64,000 nucleotides of DNA from NCBI RefSeq assembly GCF_000522985.1, contig NZ_CP007128.1, positions 496,001 through 560,000 on the forward strand, in the 5' to 3' direction. Position numbers and translations under genes: made by a program. The notes beneath the pieces are model-generated. The model searched no databases. It had not been told where the DNA came from and worked only from the letters and a program-made list of their open reading frames with translations. Source of the stretch: Gemmatirosa kalamazoonensis. Lineage in GTDB: Bacteria; Gemmatimonadota; Gemmatimonadetes; Gemmatimonadales; Gemmatimonadaceae. Of the stretch, positions 26,228 to 34,275 are shown one piece after another (the stretch's first letter is position 1; the number at the start of each line of letters is the position of its first letter).

Positions 26228-27244
26228 ATGCCGATGGGTGACGAGCTGCACGACGATCTTCGCTTCGCCGACCGCGACGACGACGACCTCGGGGGCTTCG
26301 AGGATCCGGGCTACGCGGACGACGAGGAGGAGGACGAGGAGGACGAGGCCTACGGGACCGGCATCCGGGGCAACGCGGACTCGCTGTTCGACAACCCCGA
26401 CGAGGACGACGACGACGAAGAGCTCGGGTTCGGCGCCGAGGACGAGGACGACGAGGAGGACGACGCGGACCTGTTCGGGTCGGCCGGCGGCGCCGGTGCG
26501 GGCGGGGGGCGCGGCCGACCCGCGGGCGGTGCGACCCGCGGTGCGGCGGGTGGTGCCACGAGCGGCGGCGCGTCGAAGGGCGGCGCGTCGAAGGGCGGCG
26601 CGGCGAAGGGCGGTGCGGAGAGCGGCGGCGCGACGAAGAGCGGCGCCACGAAGACCGGCGCGACGAAGGGCGCGGCGACGAAGGGCGCGGCGACGAAGGG
26701 CGCGGCGACCAAGAGCGGGGCGACGAAGAGCGCTGCCCCGAGCCCCGCGACGGGCGCGACGAAGGGCGCGACGAAGGGCGCGACGAAGAGCGCCGCGAAG
26801 GGCGGCTCCGTGGGCGCGACGAAGAGTGCGGCCAAGGGCGGCGCCGAGCGCGGGTCGAGCCGGGGCGGCGCGGCGACGCGCGGCGTGGCGAAGGGCTCCG
26901 CGAAGGGCACCGGCAAGAGCACCGGCGGCGGCGCGACGAAGGGAGCCCCGAAGGCCGGCGGCCGGACCTCTCCGGGGCGCGGCACGAGCACGAAGGGCGC
27001 GACGAAGGGCGCCGCGAAGACCGCCGGCCGCAGTGCCGCGGGCGGCGCGAAGAAGGGGGTCACGAAGGGCGGCGGCGCGGCGAAGCGCGGCGGCCCGACC
27101 CGCGGCGCGACGAAGGGCGCCGGCAACACCAGCCGCGGCGGCGGCGCGCAGCGCCCCGGCGGCAGCGGCGCGGGCGCGGCCAAGGGTGGCGCGAAGCGCG
27201 GCGCGGCGAAGGGCGGCGCGAAGAAGGGCGGCCGCGCGCGCTGA
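26228..27244 (+). CDS. Low-complexity acidic/basic protein (acidic head, Lys/Thr/Gly/Ala tail)
   Basis: 338 residues. The ATG at 26228 is set by a strong AGGAGG (26218-26223). Residues 1-80 are intensely acidic (runs of D/E such as DDEEEDEEDEA). Residues about 95-338 are basic and low-complexity, built on K-G-G-A and G-A-T-K-(G/S) repeats, with aromatic and most hydrophobic residues absent. The tail resembles bacterial histone-H1-like DNA-binding tails in composition, while the head could mask it; this is inference from charge only. No catalytic motif or signal. The tail's repeats are minisatellite DNA, so length probably varies between strains. A separate transcription unit between two terminator-like structures. 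Confidence 0.75.
   Translation: MPMGDELHDDLRFADRDDDDLGGFEDPGYADDEEEDEEDEAYGTGIRGNADSLFDNPDEDDDDEELGFGAEDEDDEEDDADLFGSAGGAGAGGGRGRPAGGATRGAAGGATSGGASKGGASKGGAAKGGAESGGATKSGATKTGATKGAATKGAATKGAATKSGATKSAAPSPATGATKGATKGATKSAAKGGSVGATKSAAKGGAERGSSRGGAATRGVAKGSAKGTGKSTGGGATKGAPKAGGRTSPGRGTSTKGATKGAAKTAGRSAAGGAKKGVTKGGGAAKRGGPTRGATKGAGNTSRGGGAQRPGGSGAGAAKGGAKRGAAKGGAKKGGRAR
26560..26860 (+). repeat. Coding minisatellite of GGCGCGACGAAG units
   Basis: Degenerate tandem 12- and 15-bp units around GGCGCGACGAAG / GGCGCGGCGACGAAG, in frame and encoding the GATK/GGASK repeats of the basic tail. Confidence 0.7.
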
Positions 27245-27260
27245 GCCGCGCGCCGGGCAC

Positions 27261-27291
27261 ACGGCGGGGGACCACCGGTCCTCCGCCGTTT
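27261..27291 (+). terminator. GC hairpin after the acidic/basic gene
   Basis: A 13-bp stem (ACGGCGGGGGACC with its complement, one G-U pair) and a 3-nt loop, followed by TTTC. 17 nt after the stop. Confidence 0.65.
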
Positions 27292-27311
27292 CGCGTCGAT
27301 ATCCCGAGCCC

Positions 27312-27317
27312 TAACTT
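27312..27317 (+). promoter_or_regulatory. -10-like box TAACTT, leaderless spacing
   Basis: TAACTT 6 nt before the ATG at 27324; no SD. Confidence 0.45.
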
Positions 27318-27323
27318 GGCGCC

Positions 27324-28055
27324 ATGGCCTCCCTGTCCCCCTCCCCGTCACCCACGACGGCACCGCGGCCGGCCGACGAGCGCGCCGAGCGGCGGCGGCG
27401 GCACGAGACGATCGGCGAGGTGGCGGCCGGCGTCGCGCGCGAGCTCCAGAACCCGCTCTACGGCATCTCGTCCGCCGCGCAGCTGCTGCGATTCCGCGTG
27501 CGCGACGACCCGGTCGTGGAGCGCAACGTCGGCCGGATCCTGCGCGAGGTGGAGCGCATGAACCGCCTCGTCACCGAGCTGCTCGACTTCGGCCGCCCCA
27601 CGCCGCCGCGACTCACGCCGGGCGATCCCGACGCGGTGTGGGACACGGTGCTCGAGAATGAGCGCGGGCGCCTCGAGAGCAAGTCGCTGCTCGTGCAACG
27701 CACGCGCGCCGAGCCGCCGGCGAGCTGCCGCATCGACGCCGAGCTGCTCGCGCAGGCGTTCCGTCACGTGCTCGTGAACGCGATCGACGCCGCGCCCGAC
27801 GCGAGCGACCTCGCGCTCGCGTCGTCGGTGACGCCCGACGGATCGTGGCACTGCACGCTGCGCAACGCCGGTCCGCCGCTCGCCGGCGAGGCGCAGGAGC
27901 GCGCGTTCGAGATCTTCTACACGACGAAGGCCGGCGGCACGGGCCTCGGCCTCGCGCTCTGCCAGCGCGTCATCGACGGCCACGGCGGCTCGATCACGCT
28001 CGAGAACGCGCAGCCGGACGGCGTGGCGGCCACGATCGACCTGCCGCACGGCTAA
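27324..28055 (+). CDS. Degenerate histidine-kinase-like protein lacking the phospho-acceptor His
   Basis: 243 residues with no sensor domain. HisKA-like helix at about 32-95: IGEVAAGVARELQNPLYGIS aligns with G-x-V-A-A-G-V-A-H-E-x-x-N-P-L, but His is replaced by Arg (codon CGC near 27441). The ATPase part has a good N-box (HVLVNAIDAA) and G2-box (GTGLGLALCQRVIDGHGG). The G1-box D-x-G-x-G is replaced by RNAGPPLAG. It therefore probably cannot autophosphorylate, and could be a regulatory pseudokinase or an ATP-binding phosphatase-like partner. No adjacent response regulator. A leaderless-type -10 box is at 27312-27317. Confidence 0.8.
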   Translation: MASLSPSPSPTTAPRPADERAERRRRHETIGEVAAGVARELQNPLYGISSAAQLLRFRVRDDPVVERNVGRILREVERMNRLVTELLDFGRPTPPRLTPGDPDAVWDTVLENERGRLESKSLLVQRTRAEPPASCRIDAELLAQAFRHVLVNAIDAAPDASDLALASSVTPDGSWHCTLRNAGPPLAGEAQERAFEIFYTTKAGGTGLGLALCQRVIDGHGGSITLENAQPDGVAATIDLPHG

Positions 28056-28060
28056 GGCGG

Positions 28061-28140
28061 AGGGCAGGAGGGCAGGAGCGCAGGAGGGCAGGAGAGCTTC
28101 GGACTCTCCTGCCCTCCTGCGCTCCTGCCCTCCTGCCCTC
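28061..28140. repeat. Tandem-word palindrome (GGGCAGGA family, copy 3), convergent junction
   Basis: AGGGCAGGAGGGCAGGAGCGC on the left, loop GCTTCGGAC, complementary TCCTGCCC words on the right. Fills the gap between the kinase-like stop and the MerR stop. Confidence 0.8.
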
Positions 28141-28145
28141 GTGCC

Positions 28146-28688
28146 TTACGCCATCCGCCCCAGGGCGGCGCGCACGGCCTCGCGCAGCGCGACCAGGCCG
28201 TCCTCCGACGAGGCGGACGAGTCGTCGCGCACGTGGATCTCGATGCCCTCGGCGACGGGGAGCCGACGCCACGTGGCGGGGCCCTCCTCGCTGCGGCGCG
28301 CGAGCGCGGCGCCGTCGCTGACGCCGAGCGCGGGAGCGAGCGAGTTCGCGACGCGACGCTCGAGCGCGTCGCCGCTCACTTCCTTCATCTCGCGCTTGAT
28401 CGCGTCGAGCGTCTGTCCCTCGCGCTGCCGGATCTTGATGCCGAGCAGCTGGAGGAGATGACGGTAGCCGTACGTGGCCGAGGTGCCGGTCCCCTCCGGG
28501 CGGTCGAGCAAACCGTTAGACACGTAGAAGCGCACCGAGCGCGCGCTCGGTGCCGCGCGCGCCGATGCGTTCGTGGGGCGCAGTCCCGCCGCGTCGACGA
28601 GCGCGGTGGCGTGCGCGGCGAGGCTGCGCGCGTTGAACGGCGCGTGCCGCGCGTGCAGCCGCAGCAATTGCACGGGGGAGTCAGCCAT
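28146..28688 (-). CDS. MerR-family transcriptional regulator
   Basis: 180 residues. The start at 28688 is chosen for the TATCCT box 6 nt upstream and the lack of plausible coding before it. The winged-helix MerR DNA-binding domain is at about 45-110 (SVRFYVSNGLLDRPEGTGTS, then YGYRHLLQLLGIKIRQREGQ), preceded by an unusual ~40-residue N-terminal extension. The C-terminal ~70 residues are an effector region with no cysteines suggestive of metal sensing. The target is unknown. Confidence 0.85.
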   Translation of the reverse strand: MADSPVQLLRLHARHAPFNARSLAAHATALVDAAGLRPTNASARAAPSARSVRFYVSNGLLDRPEGTGTSATYGYRHLLQLLGIKIRQREGQTLDAIKREMKEVSGDALERRVANSLAPALGVSDGAALARRSEEGPATWRRLPVAEGIEIHVRDDSSASSEDGLVALREAVRAALGRMA

Positions 28689-28694
28689 GCGCGA

Positions 28695-28700
28695 AGGATA
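28695..28700 (-). promoter_or_regulatory. -10-like box TATCCT of the MerR gene, leaderless spacing
   Basis: TATCCT on the minus strand, 6 nt before the ATG. A TGGAAC that could be a -35 lies 17 nt further upstream. Confidence 0.5.
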
Positions 28701-28819
28701 TTGCCCCACTCCTGGGCGTTCCAGGCCACGTGCCCAACCCGACGTCACGACCGACATGGCAGCTCCTCGCGGCGGAAGGGGCGCGACGCTACACGGCACC
28801 CGTCACGCCGGCGTCACGC

Positions 28820-30121
28820 TCAGAGCAGCCGCTCGAGCATGTCCGCCATCGCCGAGCGCGCGCGGCGCCACCACGGCCACCGCCGCACCTCGGCCAGCGT
28901 CATCTCCTTCGACGCCTTGAGGTCGTTCAGGAACATCGTGTCCATGCCGGCGACGATGCGGCGATCGTAGATCAGCAGCGTCGTCTCGTTGTTGAACGCG
29001 AGCGAGCGGTTGTCGAAGTTCATCGACCCCACCGAGCCCCACACGCCGTCGGCGCTCAGCGTCTTCGCGTGCATGTTCGCGGGTTGATACTCGTAGATGC
29101 GCACGCCCGCCCGCAGCAGCTCCGGGTAGCGCCACTGTCCCGCCCACAGCGTGGAGCGCACGTCGGTGTTCGGTCCCGTCGTGAGGATGCGCACGTCGAC
29201 GCCGCGCTTCGCGGCGGCCTTCAGCAGGTTGCGGAAGTCGTCGTCGGGGACGAAGTACGCGTTCGTGATGTAGAGCGTCTTGCGCGCCCCGGCGATGGTG
29301 AGCGCGTAGAACCGCTCCGCGGGCGTGCTCCCGGTCGACGGCACGGCATGGAACAGCCCCGCGCGCACGGTGCCCGCGGTGTCGAACGACACCGGCGGAT
29401 AGAACGCATCGCCGGTGAGCAGCTCGCCGGTGGCCTCCGCCCACGCGACGGCGAACGCCGCCTGCAGCTCGGCGACGGCGGGGCCCTCGAAGCGCACGTT
29501 GGTCTCGCGCCACTCGTCCGGCTTGTGGCCGCTGCCGAGCCAGTAGTCGGCGAGCCCGAAGCCGCCGGTGTACGCGACGCGCCCGTCGACGACGATGACG
29601 CGCGCGTGCGACCGCTCGGTCGCCATGTGCAGCGTGTACCACCGCAGCTGGCGGAGGTACGCGACCTCGACGCCCGCGGCGGTGAGCGACGCCCGCCACT
29701 CCTTCGTGAGGCTCTGCGCGCCGAAGCCGTCGAGCAGCAGCAGCACGCGCACGCCGCGCTTCGCGCACTCGCGCAGCACCGCGCCCATCGTGTCGGCGAC
29801 GGCGCCGGGCTTCGCGAAGTACATCTGCACGGTGACGGTCTGACGGCACGTGCGGATGTCCTGCCACAGCAGTGGGTACGTGCCGACGCCGTTCTCGAGC
29901 ACCTGCACGGCGTTCCCCGCCTCGAGGTCGACGCCGGTGTTCAGCTCGATCGTGCGACGGAACAGCGGGTCGTCGGTGGCCGGCGGACCGCGGGGATCGC
30001 CCTTCGCGAGCACGTACTCCACCGGCGTGCCACGGGTGACCGTGAGCAGGCCGATGAGCGCGAACACGAGGACCACGATGAGCAGCAGCGCGAGCGCGAT
30101 GCGCTTGAGCCAGACGAGCAT
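28820..30121 (-). CDS. Phospholipase D-family protein (cardiolipin synthase-like)
   Basis: 433 residues from the ATG at 30121; an in-frame TTG at 30163 would add 14 residues. An N-terminal membrane anchor at about 4-28 (LKRIALALLLIVVLVFALIGL) is followed by two PLDc domains. The second HKD motif is intact (MHAKTLSADGVWGSVGSMNF). The first reads SHARVIVVDGRVAYTGG, with Arg in place of the motif Lys. The family transfers phosphatidyl groups to make cardiolipin or hydrolyses phosphodiesters; the altered first motif makes full activity uncertain. Divergent from the GT39-like gene. Confidence 0.88.
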   Translation of the reverse strand: MLVWLKRIALALLLIVVLVFALIGLLTVTRGTPVEYVLAKGDPRGPPATDDPLFRRTIELNTGVDLEAGNAVQVLENGVGTYPLLWQDIRTCRQTVTVQMYFAKPGAVADTMGAVLRECAKRGVRVLLLLDGFGAQSLTKEWRASLTAAGVEVAYLRQLRWYTLHMATERSHARVIVVDGRVAYTGGFGLADYWLGSGHKPDEWRETNVRFEGPAVAELQAAFAVAWAEATGELLTGDAFYPPVSFDTAGTVRAGLFHAVPSTGSTPAERFYALTIAGARKTLYITNAYFVPDDDFRNLLKAAAKRGVDVRILTTGPNTDVRSTLWAGQWRYPELLRAGVRIYEYQPANMHAKTLSADGVWGSVGSMNFDNRSLAFNNETTLLIYDRRIVAGMDTMFLNDLKASKEMTLAEVRRWPWWRRARSAMADMLERLL

Positions 30122-30278
30122 GCGCCGGCTGTTGTGCACGCCTCGTTCCCGTTCCGCGATCAAGGAAGCGTGTGATCCACGACGCGCCGCGCGTCTGGAC
30201 TCGGGGGGGGCCGGACTGTACGCTTGCGCCGTCGTCGCCCAGCATGACCCAGCATGGGTGGCCCGTGCCGCACCCCAG

Positions 30279-31973
30279 ATGATGCCCGATCGCCTCGCGA
30301 CGCCGCCGCGAACCGGCTACGCGCCCGTCATCACGCCGGCTCGCTACACGCGCCCGATCGTCGCCGACGACGAGCCGCCCTATCCGATACGCGCGCGCTG
30401 GCGCAACCCGGTCTGGATCGGCCTCGTCGTCGCGGGCGTGGTGACGTTCGTGGTGCACATGGTCGCGAACCTCGTGTCGCCATACGGCCCGCACCGCGAC
30501 GAGCTGCTGTATCTCGCGATGGGGCGCCATCTGCGGTTCTGGGAGATGGACTTCCCGCCCGGCATCGCCGTCGTGGCCGAGCTGACCCGGGGGCTGATCG
30601 GCGCATCGCTGCCCGCGATCCGGCTGTCGAGCGCGCTCGCCGCGACGGCGCTCGTGATGCTCGCGTACGGGCTCGCGCGGCTGTTCGGCGGACGCGGACG
30701 CGCGTGCGCGCTCGCCGGCCTCGCGGTGCTCGCGAGCCCGCTGTTCCTCCGCACCGGCACGCTGTTCCAGCCGGTCGTGTTCGACCAGCTGTGGTGGACG
30801 CTCGGCTTCGTCGCGCTCGTGCGCATCGGCACGCTCGCGCCGCGCGGTTCGATGCGGCGTCCGCGCGCGACGCCGGCGCCCGATCGCGTGGCGTGGCTCG
30901 GGCTCGGCGCCGCGGTGGGGCTCGGGCTGCTCACGAAGTTCAGCATCGCGTTCTTCGCCGTCGCGGTGCTCGTCGGCGTGCTCGCCACGCCGCTCCGCCG
31001 TCGCCTCGCGACACCGTGGCCGTGGGCCGCCGTCGCCCTCGCGCTGACGATCGGCGCGGCGAGCCTGGTGGGGCAGATCCGGCTCGGCTGGCCGGTCGTG
31101 GGGCAGCTGTTCGACCTGCGCGCGACGCAGCTCGAGCGCGTGGGGCCGATCGAGTTCGTCGCCGGCCAGCTGCTGCTCGGCCCCGCGTTCGCGCTCGCGG
31201 TCCTTGGCGCGTGGCACCTGCTGCGTGCCGAGGACGCGGAGCGCTGGCGCGCCGTGGGATGGGCGTGCGTGACGGCGTTCGTGCTCCTGCTCGTGCTGCG
31301 CGGGAAGCCGTACTACCTCGGCCCCGTCTACCCGGTGCTGTTCGCCGCCGGCGCGGTGGCGTTCGAGCGGCGCGTGCTGCGGCTGCCGCGGCTCTCCATG
31401 CGGCGGATCGCGCGCGGGGCGGCCTACGCGGTGATCGCGGCGTACGGCGCGGTGACGCTCCCGTTCGGGCTCCCGATCCTCGCGCCGGCGTCGATGGCGC
31501 GCTACGCGTCCGCGCTCGGCGGCACCGGGACGACGACGAACACGGGTGGTCGGCTCGCGCTGCCTCAGGACTACGCGGACATGCTCGGCTGGCCGGAGCA
31601 GGCCGCGCGGGTGGACGCGATCGTGAACACGCTGCCGCCGGCGAAGCGCACCGACGTCGTGCTGCTCGCCGGGAACTACGGCGAGGCGGGCGCGCTTGAG
31701 TACTACGGTCCGCCGCTCGATCTGCCGCCGGTGGTGAGCCCGGCGGGGAGCTTCTGGTTCTTCGGTCCGGGTGACCTGCCCGGCACGACGACGATCGCGG
31801 TCGGCATCCCGCTGCAGCAGCTCCGCCGCTACTTCCGCCGAGTGACGCCGATGGGGCGCATCCGGCACGAGCTCACGCGGTGGGTCGTGGACGAGGAGCG
31901 CGACGTGGTCGTGGCGCTGTGCGAGGAGCCGTATCAGACGCTGCAGGACGTCTGGCCCAACCTGAGACCCTGA
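30279..31973 (+). CDS. Polytopic glycosyltransferase, GT39/ArnT-like (GT-C fold)
   Basis: 564 residues. Start at the tandem ATG-ATG 30279/30282 (MMPDRLATPP), followed by a ~45-residue cytoplasmic N-terminus and about 10-11 membrane helices. The first periplasmic loop carries PYGPHRDELLYLAMG, the D/E catalytic signature of the dolichyl/undecaprenyl-phosphate-sugar transferases. The C-terminal soluble part includes YYGPPLDLPPVVSPAGSFWF. Expected to transfer a sugar from a polyprenyl-phosphate donor to an envelope acceptor. No SD seen; the real start could be a nearby GTG. Confidence 0.85.
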   Translation: MMPDRLATPPRTGYAPVITPARYTRPIVADDEPPYPIRARWRNPVWIGLVVAGVVTFVVHMVANLVSPYGPHRDELLYLAMGRHLRFWEMDFPPGIAVVAELTRGLIGASLPAIRLSSALAATALVMLAYGLARLFGGRGRACALAGLAVLASPLFLRTGTLFQPVVFDQLWWTLGFVALVRIGTLAPRGSMRRPRATPAPDRVAWLGLGAAVGLGLLTKFSIAFFAVAVLVGVLATPLRRRLATPWPWAAVALALTIGAASLVGQIRLGWPVVGQLFDLRATQLERVGPIEFVAGQLLLGPAFALAVLGAWHLLRAEDAERWRAVGWACVTAFVLLLVLRGKPYYLGPVYPVLFAAGAVAFERRVLRLPRLSMRRIARGAAYAVIAAYGAVTLPFGLPILAPASMARYASALGGTGTTTNTGGRLALPQDYADMLGWPEQAARVDAIVNTLPPAKRTDVVLLAGNYGEAGALEYYGPPLDLPPVVSPAGSFWFFGPGDLPGTTTIAVGIPLQQLRRYFRRVTPMGRIRHELTRWVVDEERDVVVALCEEPYQTLQDVWPNLRP

Positions 31974-31974
31974 G

Positions 31975-32079
31975 CGGCGACCCTGTGACGGCGACCTCGC
32001 GACGGCGAGCCGGTCACGGCGAACGGTCGCCGTCGACGGGGTCGCCGTCTTCATGTCGCCGTCTCCAGCGCGCCGTCGA
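31975..32079. repeat. Tandem-word palindrome (CGACGGCGACC family, copy 2)
   Basis: Starts 2 nt after the GT39-like stop. GCGGCGACC / GACGGCGACC words on the left; GGTCGCCGTC words from about 32026 on the right. Confidence 0.7.
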
Positions 32080-32088
32080 GGGGCACGA

Positions 32089-32787
32089 ATGAACGTCCTG
32101 ATCACCGGAGTGGGCCGAGAGGGGCAGATTGGCGAGGCGCTCGCCGCGGCGTTCGCGGCGGACGGTGCGCGGCTCCTGCTCGTGGACCGCACCCGCGCAA
32201 ACGTCGAGGCGCGGGCCGCCGCGGTGCGGGCGCGCGGCGCGGAGGCGCACGCGTTCGACTGCGACCTCACGGACGCCGACGCCCTGGCGCGGCTGGCCGA
32301 CGACGCCGGGCAGGCACTCGGCGGCGAGTCGCTCGACGCGGTGGTGTGCGCGGCCGGGGGCTTCGGCCCGACGGGACCGCTCGACCAGGGGAGCGTGGCG
32401 GACTGGGACCGGATGCTCGCCGTGAACCTCGCGACGGCGCACCGGACGACCCGCGCGCTGCTCCCGTCCCTCCGCCGGCGAGGCGGGGCCCTCGTCTACT
32501 TCACGTCGCCGGCGGCGCTGCCCGGCGCGGCCGCGGGTGGCATCGCGGCGTACGCGGCGGCGAAGGCGGGCGTGATCGCGCTCATGCGCGCGGTGGCCGC
32601 CGACGAGCGGGCGCATGGCGTGCGAGCGAACGCGGTCGCGCTGAGCGCGGTGCGGACGACGGCGAACGTGGCGGCGATGGGCGGCGACGGGCCGTTCGTG
32701 GAGCGGGAGGACGTCGCGCGGGTGGTGCGGTGGCTGTGCTCGGCCGAGTCGGCGAGCGTGACAGGGCAGATCGTGCGGCTCGGCTAG
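32089..32787 (+). CDS. Short-chain dehydrogenase/reductase
   Basis: 232 residues. The ATG at 32089 has GAGGGG just upstream. Rossmann nucleotide motif TGVGREGQIG at the N-terminus, acidic residue in CDLTDADAL, CAAGGFGPTG (equivalent of NNAG), catalytic Ser in FTSPAALPG and Y-x-x-x-K as YAAAK. Lies between two palindromes, so it is monocistronic. Substrate not predictable. Confidence 0.9.
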   Translation: MNVLITGVGREGQIGEALAAAFAADGARLLLVDRTRANVEARAAAVRARGAEAHAFDCDLTDADALARLADDAGQALGGESLDAVVCAAGGFGPTGPLDQGSVADWDRMLAVNLATAHRTTRALLPSLRRRGGALVYFTSPAALPGAAAGGIAAYAAAKAGVIALMRAVAADERAHGVRANAVALSAVRTTANVAAMGGDGPFVEREDVARVVRWLCSAESASVTGQIVRLG

Positions 32788-32792
32788 ATCTG

Positions 32793-32918
32793 GTGCGGCG
32801 GCGCTGATACGACGGCGCTGAAGCCTCGGCGCTGATACCGCGGCGCTGATCCCGCGCGTTTCCAGCGCCGCCGGACCAGCGCCGAGGCTTCAGCGCCGCG
32901 GTTCCAGCGCCGCCGCAC
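32793..32918. repeat. Tandem-word palindrome (GGCGCTGA family, copy 2)
   Basis: Ends are GTGCGGCGGCGCTG and CAGCGCCGCCGCAC, a perfect 14-bp match. Between them lie GGCGCTGA units and their complements. 6 nt after the SDR stop. Confidence 0.8.
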
Positions 32919-32952
32919 GAGGGTTCAGTCGTCACCAACCCCAGCCGGGTTG

Positions 32953-32958
32953 TAGTTT
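32953..32958 (+). promoter_or_regulatory. -10-like box TAGTTT, leaderless spacing
   Basis: TAGTTT 6 nt before the ATG at 32965; no SD. Confidence 0.5.
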
Positions 32959-32964
32959 CCGTGC

Positions 32965-33801
32965 ATGCCCCTCGCGTCCCGTCGCTCGCAGGTGACCACG
33001 GTCCTCCTCGATCGCGCGCTCGAGGTGCTGCCGCTGTTTCGCCTCAGCGACTCGGCCGACGACGGGGCGCTGCAGTACGCCCCGGACGGCGGGGGCCGCT
33101 GGCGGGTGCTGCCGGCACCGGGTGACCGCCTCCCCGGCACGTTCGACCAGGACGTCTACGTCGAGCTGCTGCACCGCTTCCACGAGGCCGACTGCCCCGA
33201 CGACGGCGCGCTCACGTTCACGCTGCACTCGTTCCTGCGCACCATGGGGCGCAAGGCGGACGGCCGCACGTACGAGCAGCTCCGTGCGGCGCTGTCGCGG
33301 CTCGAGCGCACGACGCTGGAGTCGACCGACGCATGGTTCAGCGCGGCCAGCGGCGCGCCGGCGACGCTCAGCTTCACCATCCTCAGCGCGGTCGTCATCG
33401 AGCGTCGCCGGGTGGGCGACCGCGAGCAGCTCGCGCTCTTCCCCTCCCTCACCGCGAACGAGCCCGGCGACGCCCGCGTCGTCCTGTCGCCGCCGCTGCG
33501 CGCGAACATCGCCGCGCAGCACGTGACGACGATCTCCTGGAGCCGCTACCAGCAGCTCAACTCGCCCGTCGCCCGCCGTCTCTACCGATTGCTCGCCGGG
33601 CTCCGCGTCGAGTCGGCCGGCCGCTGGCGCGCGCCGCTCGACCGGTGGGCCGAGCAGCTGCCGCTCTCCCAGCGCTACCCCTCGCACCTCCAGCGCGTGC
33701 TCCAGCCCGCCCACGAGATGCTCGTCGCCGGCGGCGTCGTACGCAGCGCGGCGATCCGGCAGGAGGGGCGGGAGTGGTGGGTGGAGTATGCCATGAAATG
33801 A
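32965..33801 (+). CDS. Plasmid replication initiator RepA-like protein (RPA family)
   Basis: 278 residues resembling the 'replication initiator protein A' winged-helix family. Blocks are TFDQDVYVELLHRFHE, GRTYEQLRAALSRLERTTLE (the sub-helix following the first wing), LSPPLRANIAAQHVTTISWS and NSPVARRLYRLLAGLR. In plasmids such proteins bind iterons at the origin. No iterons, parA/parB or AT-rich region flanks this gene, so it is probably a chromosomal paralogue with an unknown role, perhaps as a transcription factor. Monocistronic between two GGCGCTGA palindromes with a leaderless-type promoter box. Confidence 0.7.
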   Translation: MPLASRRSQVTTVLLDRALEVLPLFRLSDSADDGALQYAPDGGGRWRVLPAPGDRLPGTFDQDVYVELLHRFHEADCPDDGALTFTLHSFLRTMGRKADGRTYEQLRAALSRLERTTLESTDAWFSAASGAPATLSFTILSAVVIERRRVGDREQLALFPSLTANEPGDARVVLSPPLRANIAAQHVTTISWSRYQQLNSPVARRLYRLLAGLRVESAGRWRAPLDRWAEQLPLSQRYPSHLQRVLQPAHEMLVAGGVVRSAAIRQEGREWWVEYAMK

Positions 33802-33924
33802 TGAGGCGGCGCTGATGGGGCGGCGCTGTTGGGCGGCGCTGGAACGGCGGCGGTGAACGCGCGGGGTATCAGCACCGACGTATCAGCGCCGCCCCATCAG
33901 CGCCGAAGCATCAGCGCCGCCTCA
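33802..33924. repeat. Tandem-word palindrome (GGCGCTGA family, copy 3)
   Basis: Begins immediately after the RepA-like stop with TGAGGCGGCGCTGAT and ends ATCAGCGCCGCCTCA, a perfect 15-bp inverted pair. Internal GGCGCTG units are mirrored. Confidence 0.85.
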
Positions 33925-33936
33925 CCAGCCCTCCCC

Positions 33937-34149
33937 ATGCCGCTCCCTCTCGACAAGACTCTCAAACGTGAAATCCTCATCGACGGCGTCCCCCACACCG
34001 TGACCGTCGGCCCCCGGGGGGTGAAGGTGACGGCGAAGGGGTTCCGCATCGGTCGCGGGCTGAGCTGGCGGGCCATTCTCGCGCTCGGCGCCGAGGAAGG
34101 ACCGGAGCCGCCCGGACGCACGTCGGGAGCGCCGGCGGGAGAGCCGTGA
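33937..34149 (+). CDS. Small hypothetical protein
   Basis: 70 residues starting MPLPLDKTLKREILIDGVPH. The N-terminal half alternates as a small beta sheet (TVTVGPRGVKVTAKGFRIGR) and the end is Pro/Gly-rich. The start is chosen because the open frame upstream runs back into the palindrome. CTCCCC before the ATG is not an SD. Coding potential is supported mainly by its codon pattern and position; function unknown. Confidence 0.5.
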   Translation: MPLPLDKTLKREILIDGVPHTVTVGPRGVKVTAKGFRIGRGLSWRAILALGAEEGPEPPGRTSGAPAGEP

Positions 34150-34180
34150 ACGGCACGCGATACGCGGATGCACCGCCGGA

Positions 34181-34230
34181 GACGGCCGGGCGCCAACGGG
34201 TGTAGCAACGGAACACCCTGCCCGGCCGTC
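34181..34230. terminator. Nested GC hairpin
   Basis: GACGGCCGGGC (34181-34191) pairs perfectly with GCCCGGCCGTC (34220-34230), with an inner GGGTG/CACCC pair in the loop. It separates the small gene from the protease gene. Confidence 0.6.
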
Positions 34231-34275
34231 AGTATGTACTACGTTCCCGTTCCACACACTTCGACCGCAGCCCAC

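Noticed and set aside
26045-27262. Minus-strand Ala/Arg-rich frame opposite the acidic/basic gene
   Set aside because: Mirror image of a repetitive coding sequence; the plus strand has the SD and sensible acidic head.
32965-33801. Window as part of a plasmid because of the RepA-like gene
   Set aside because: No parAB, iterons or toxin-antitoxin; surrounding genes are chromosomal housekeeping types. Kept only as a finding about the orphan gene.
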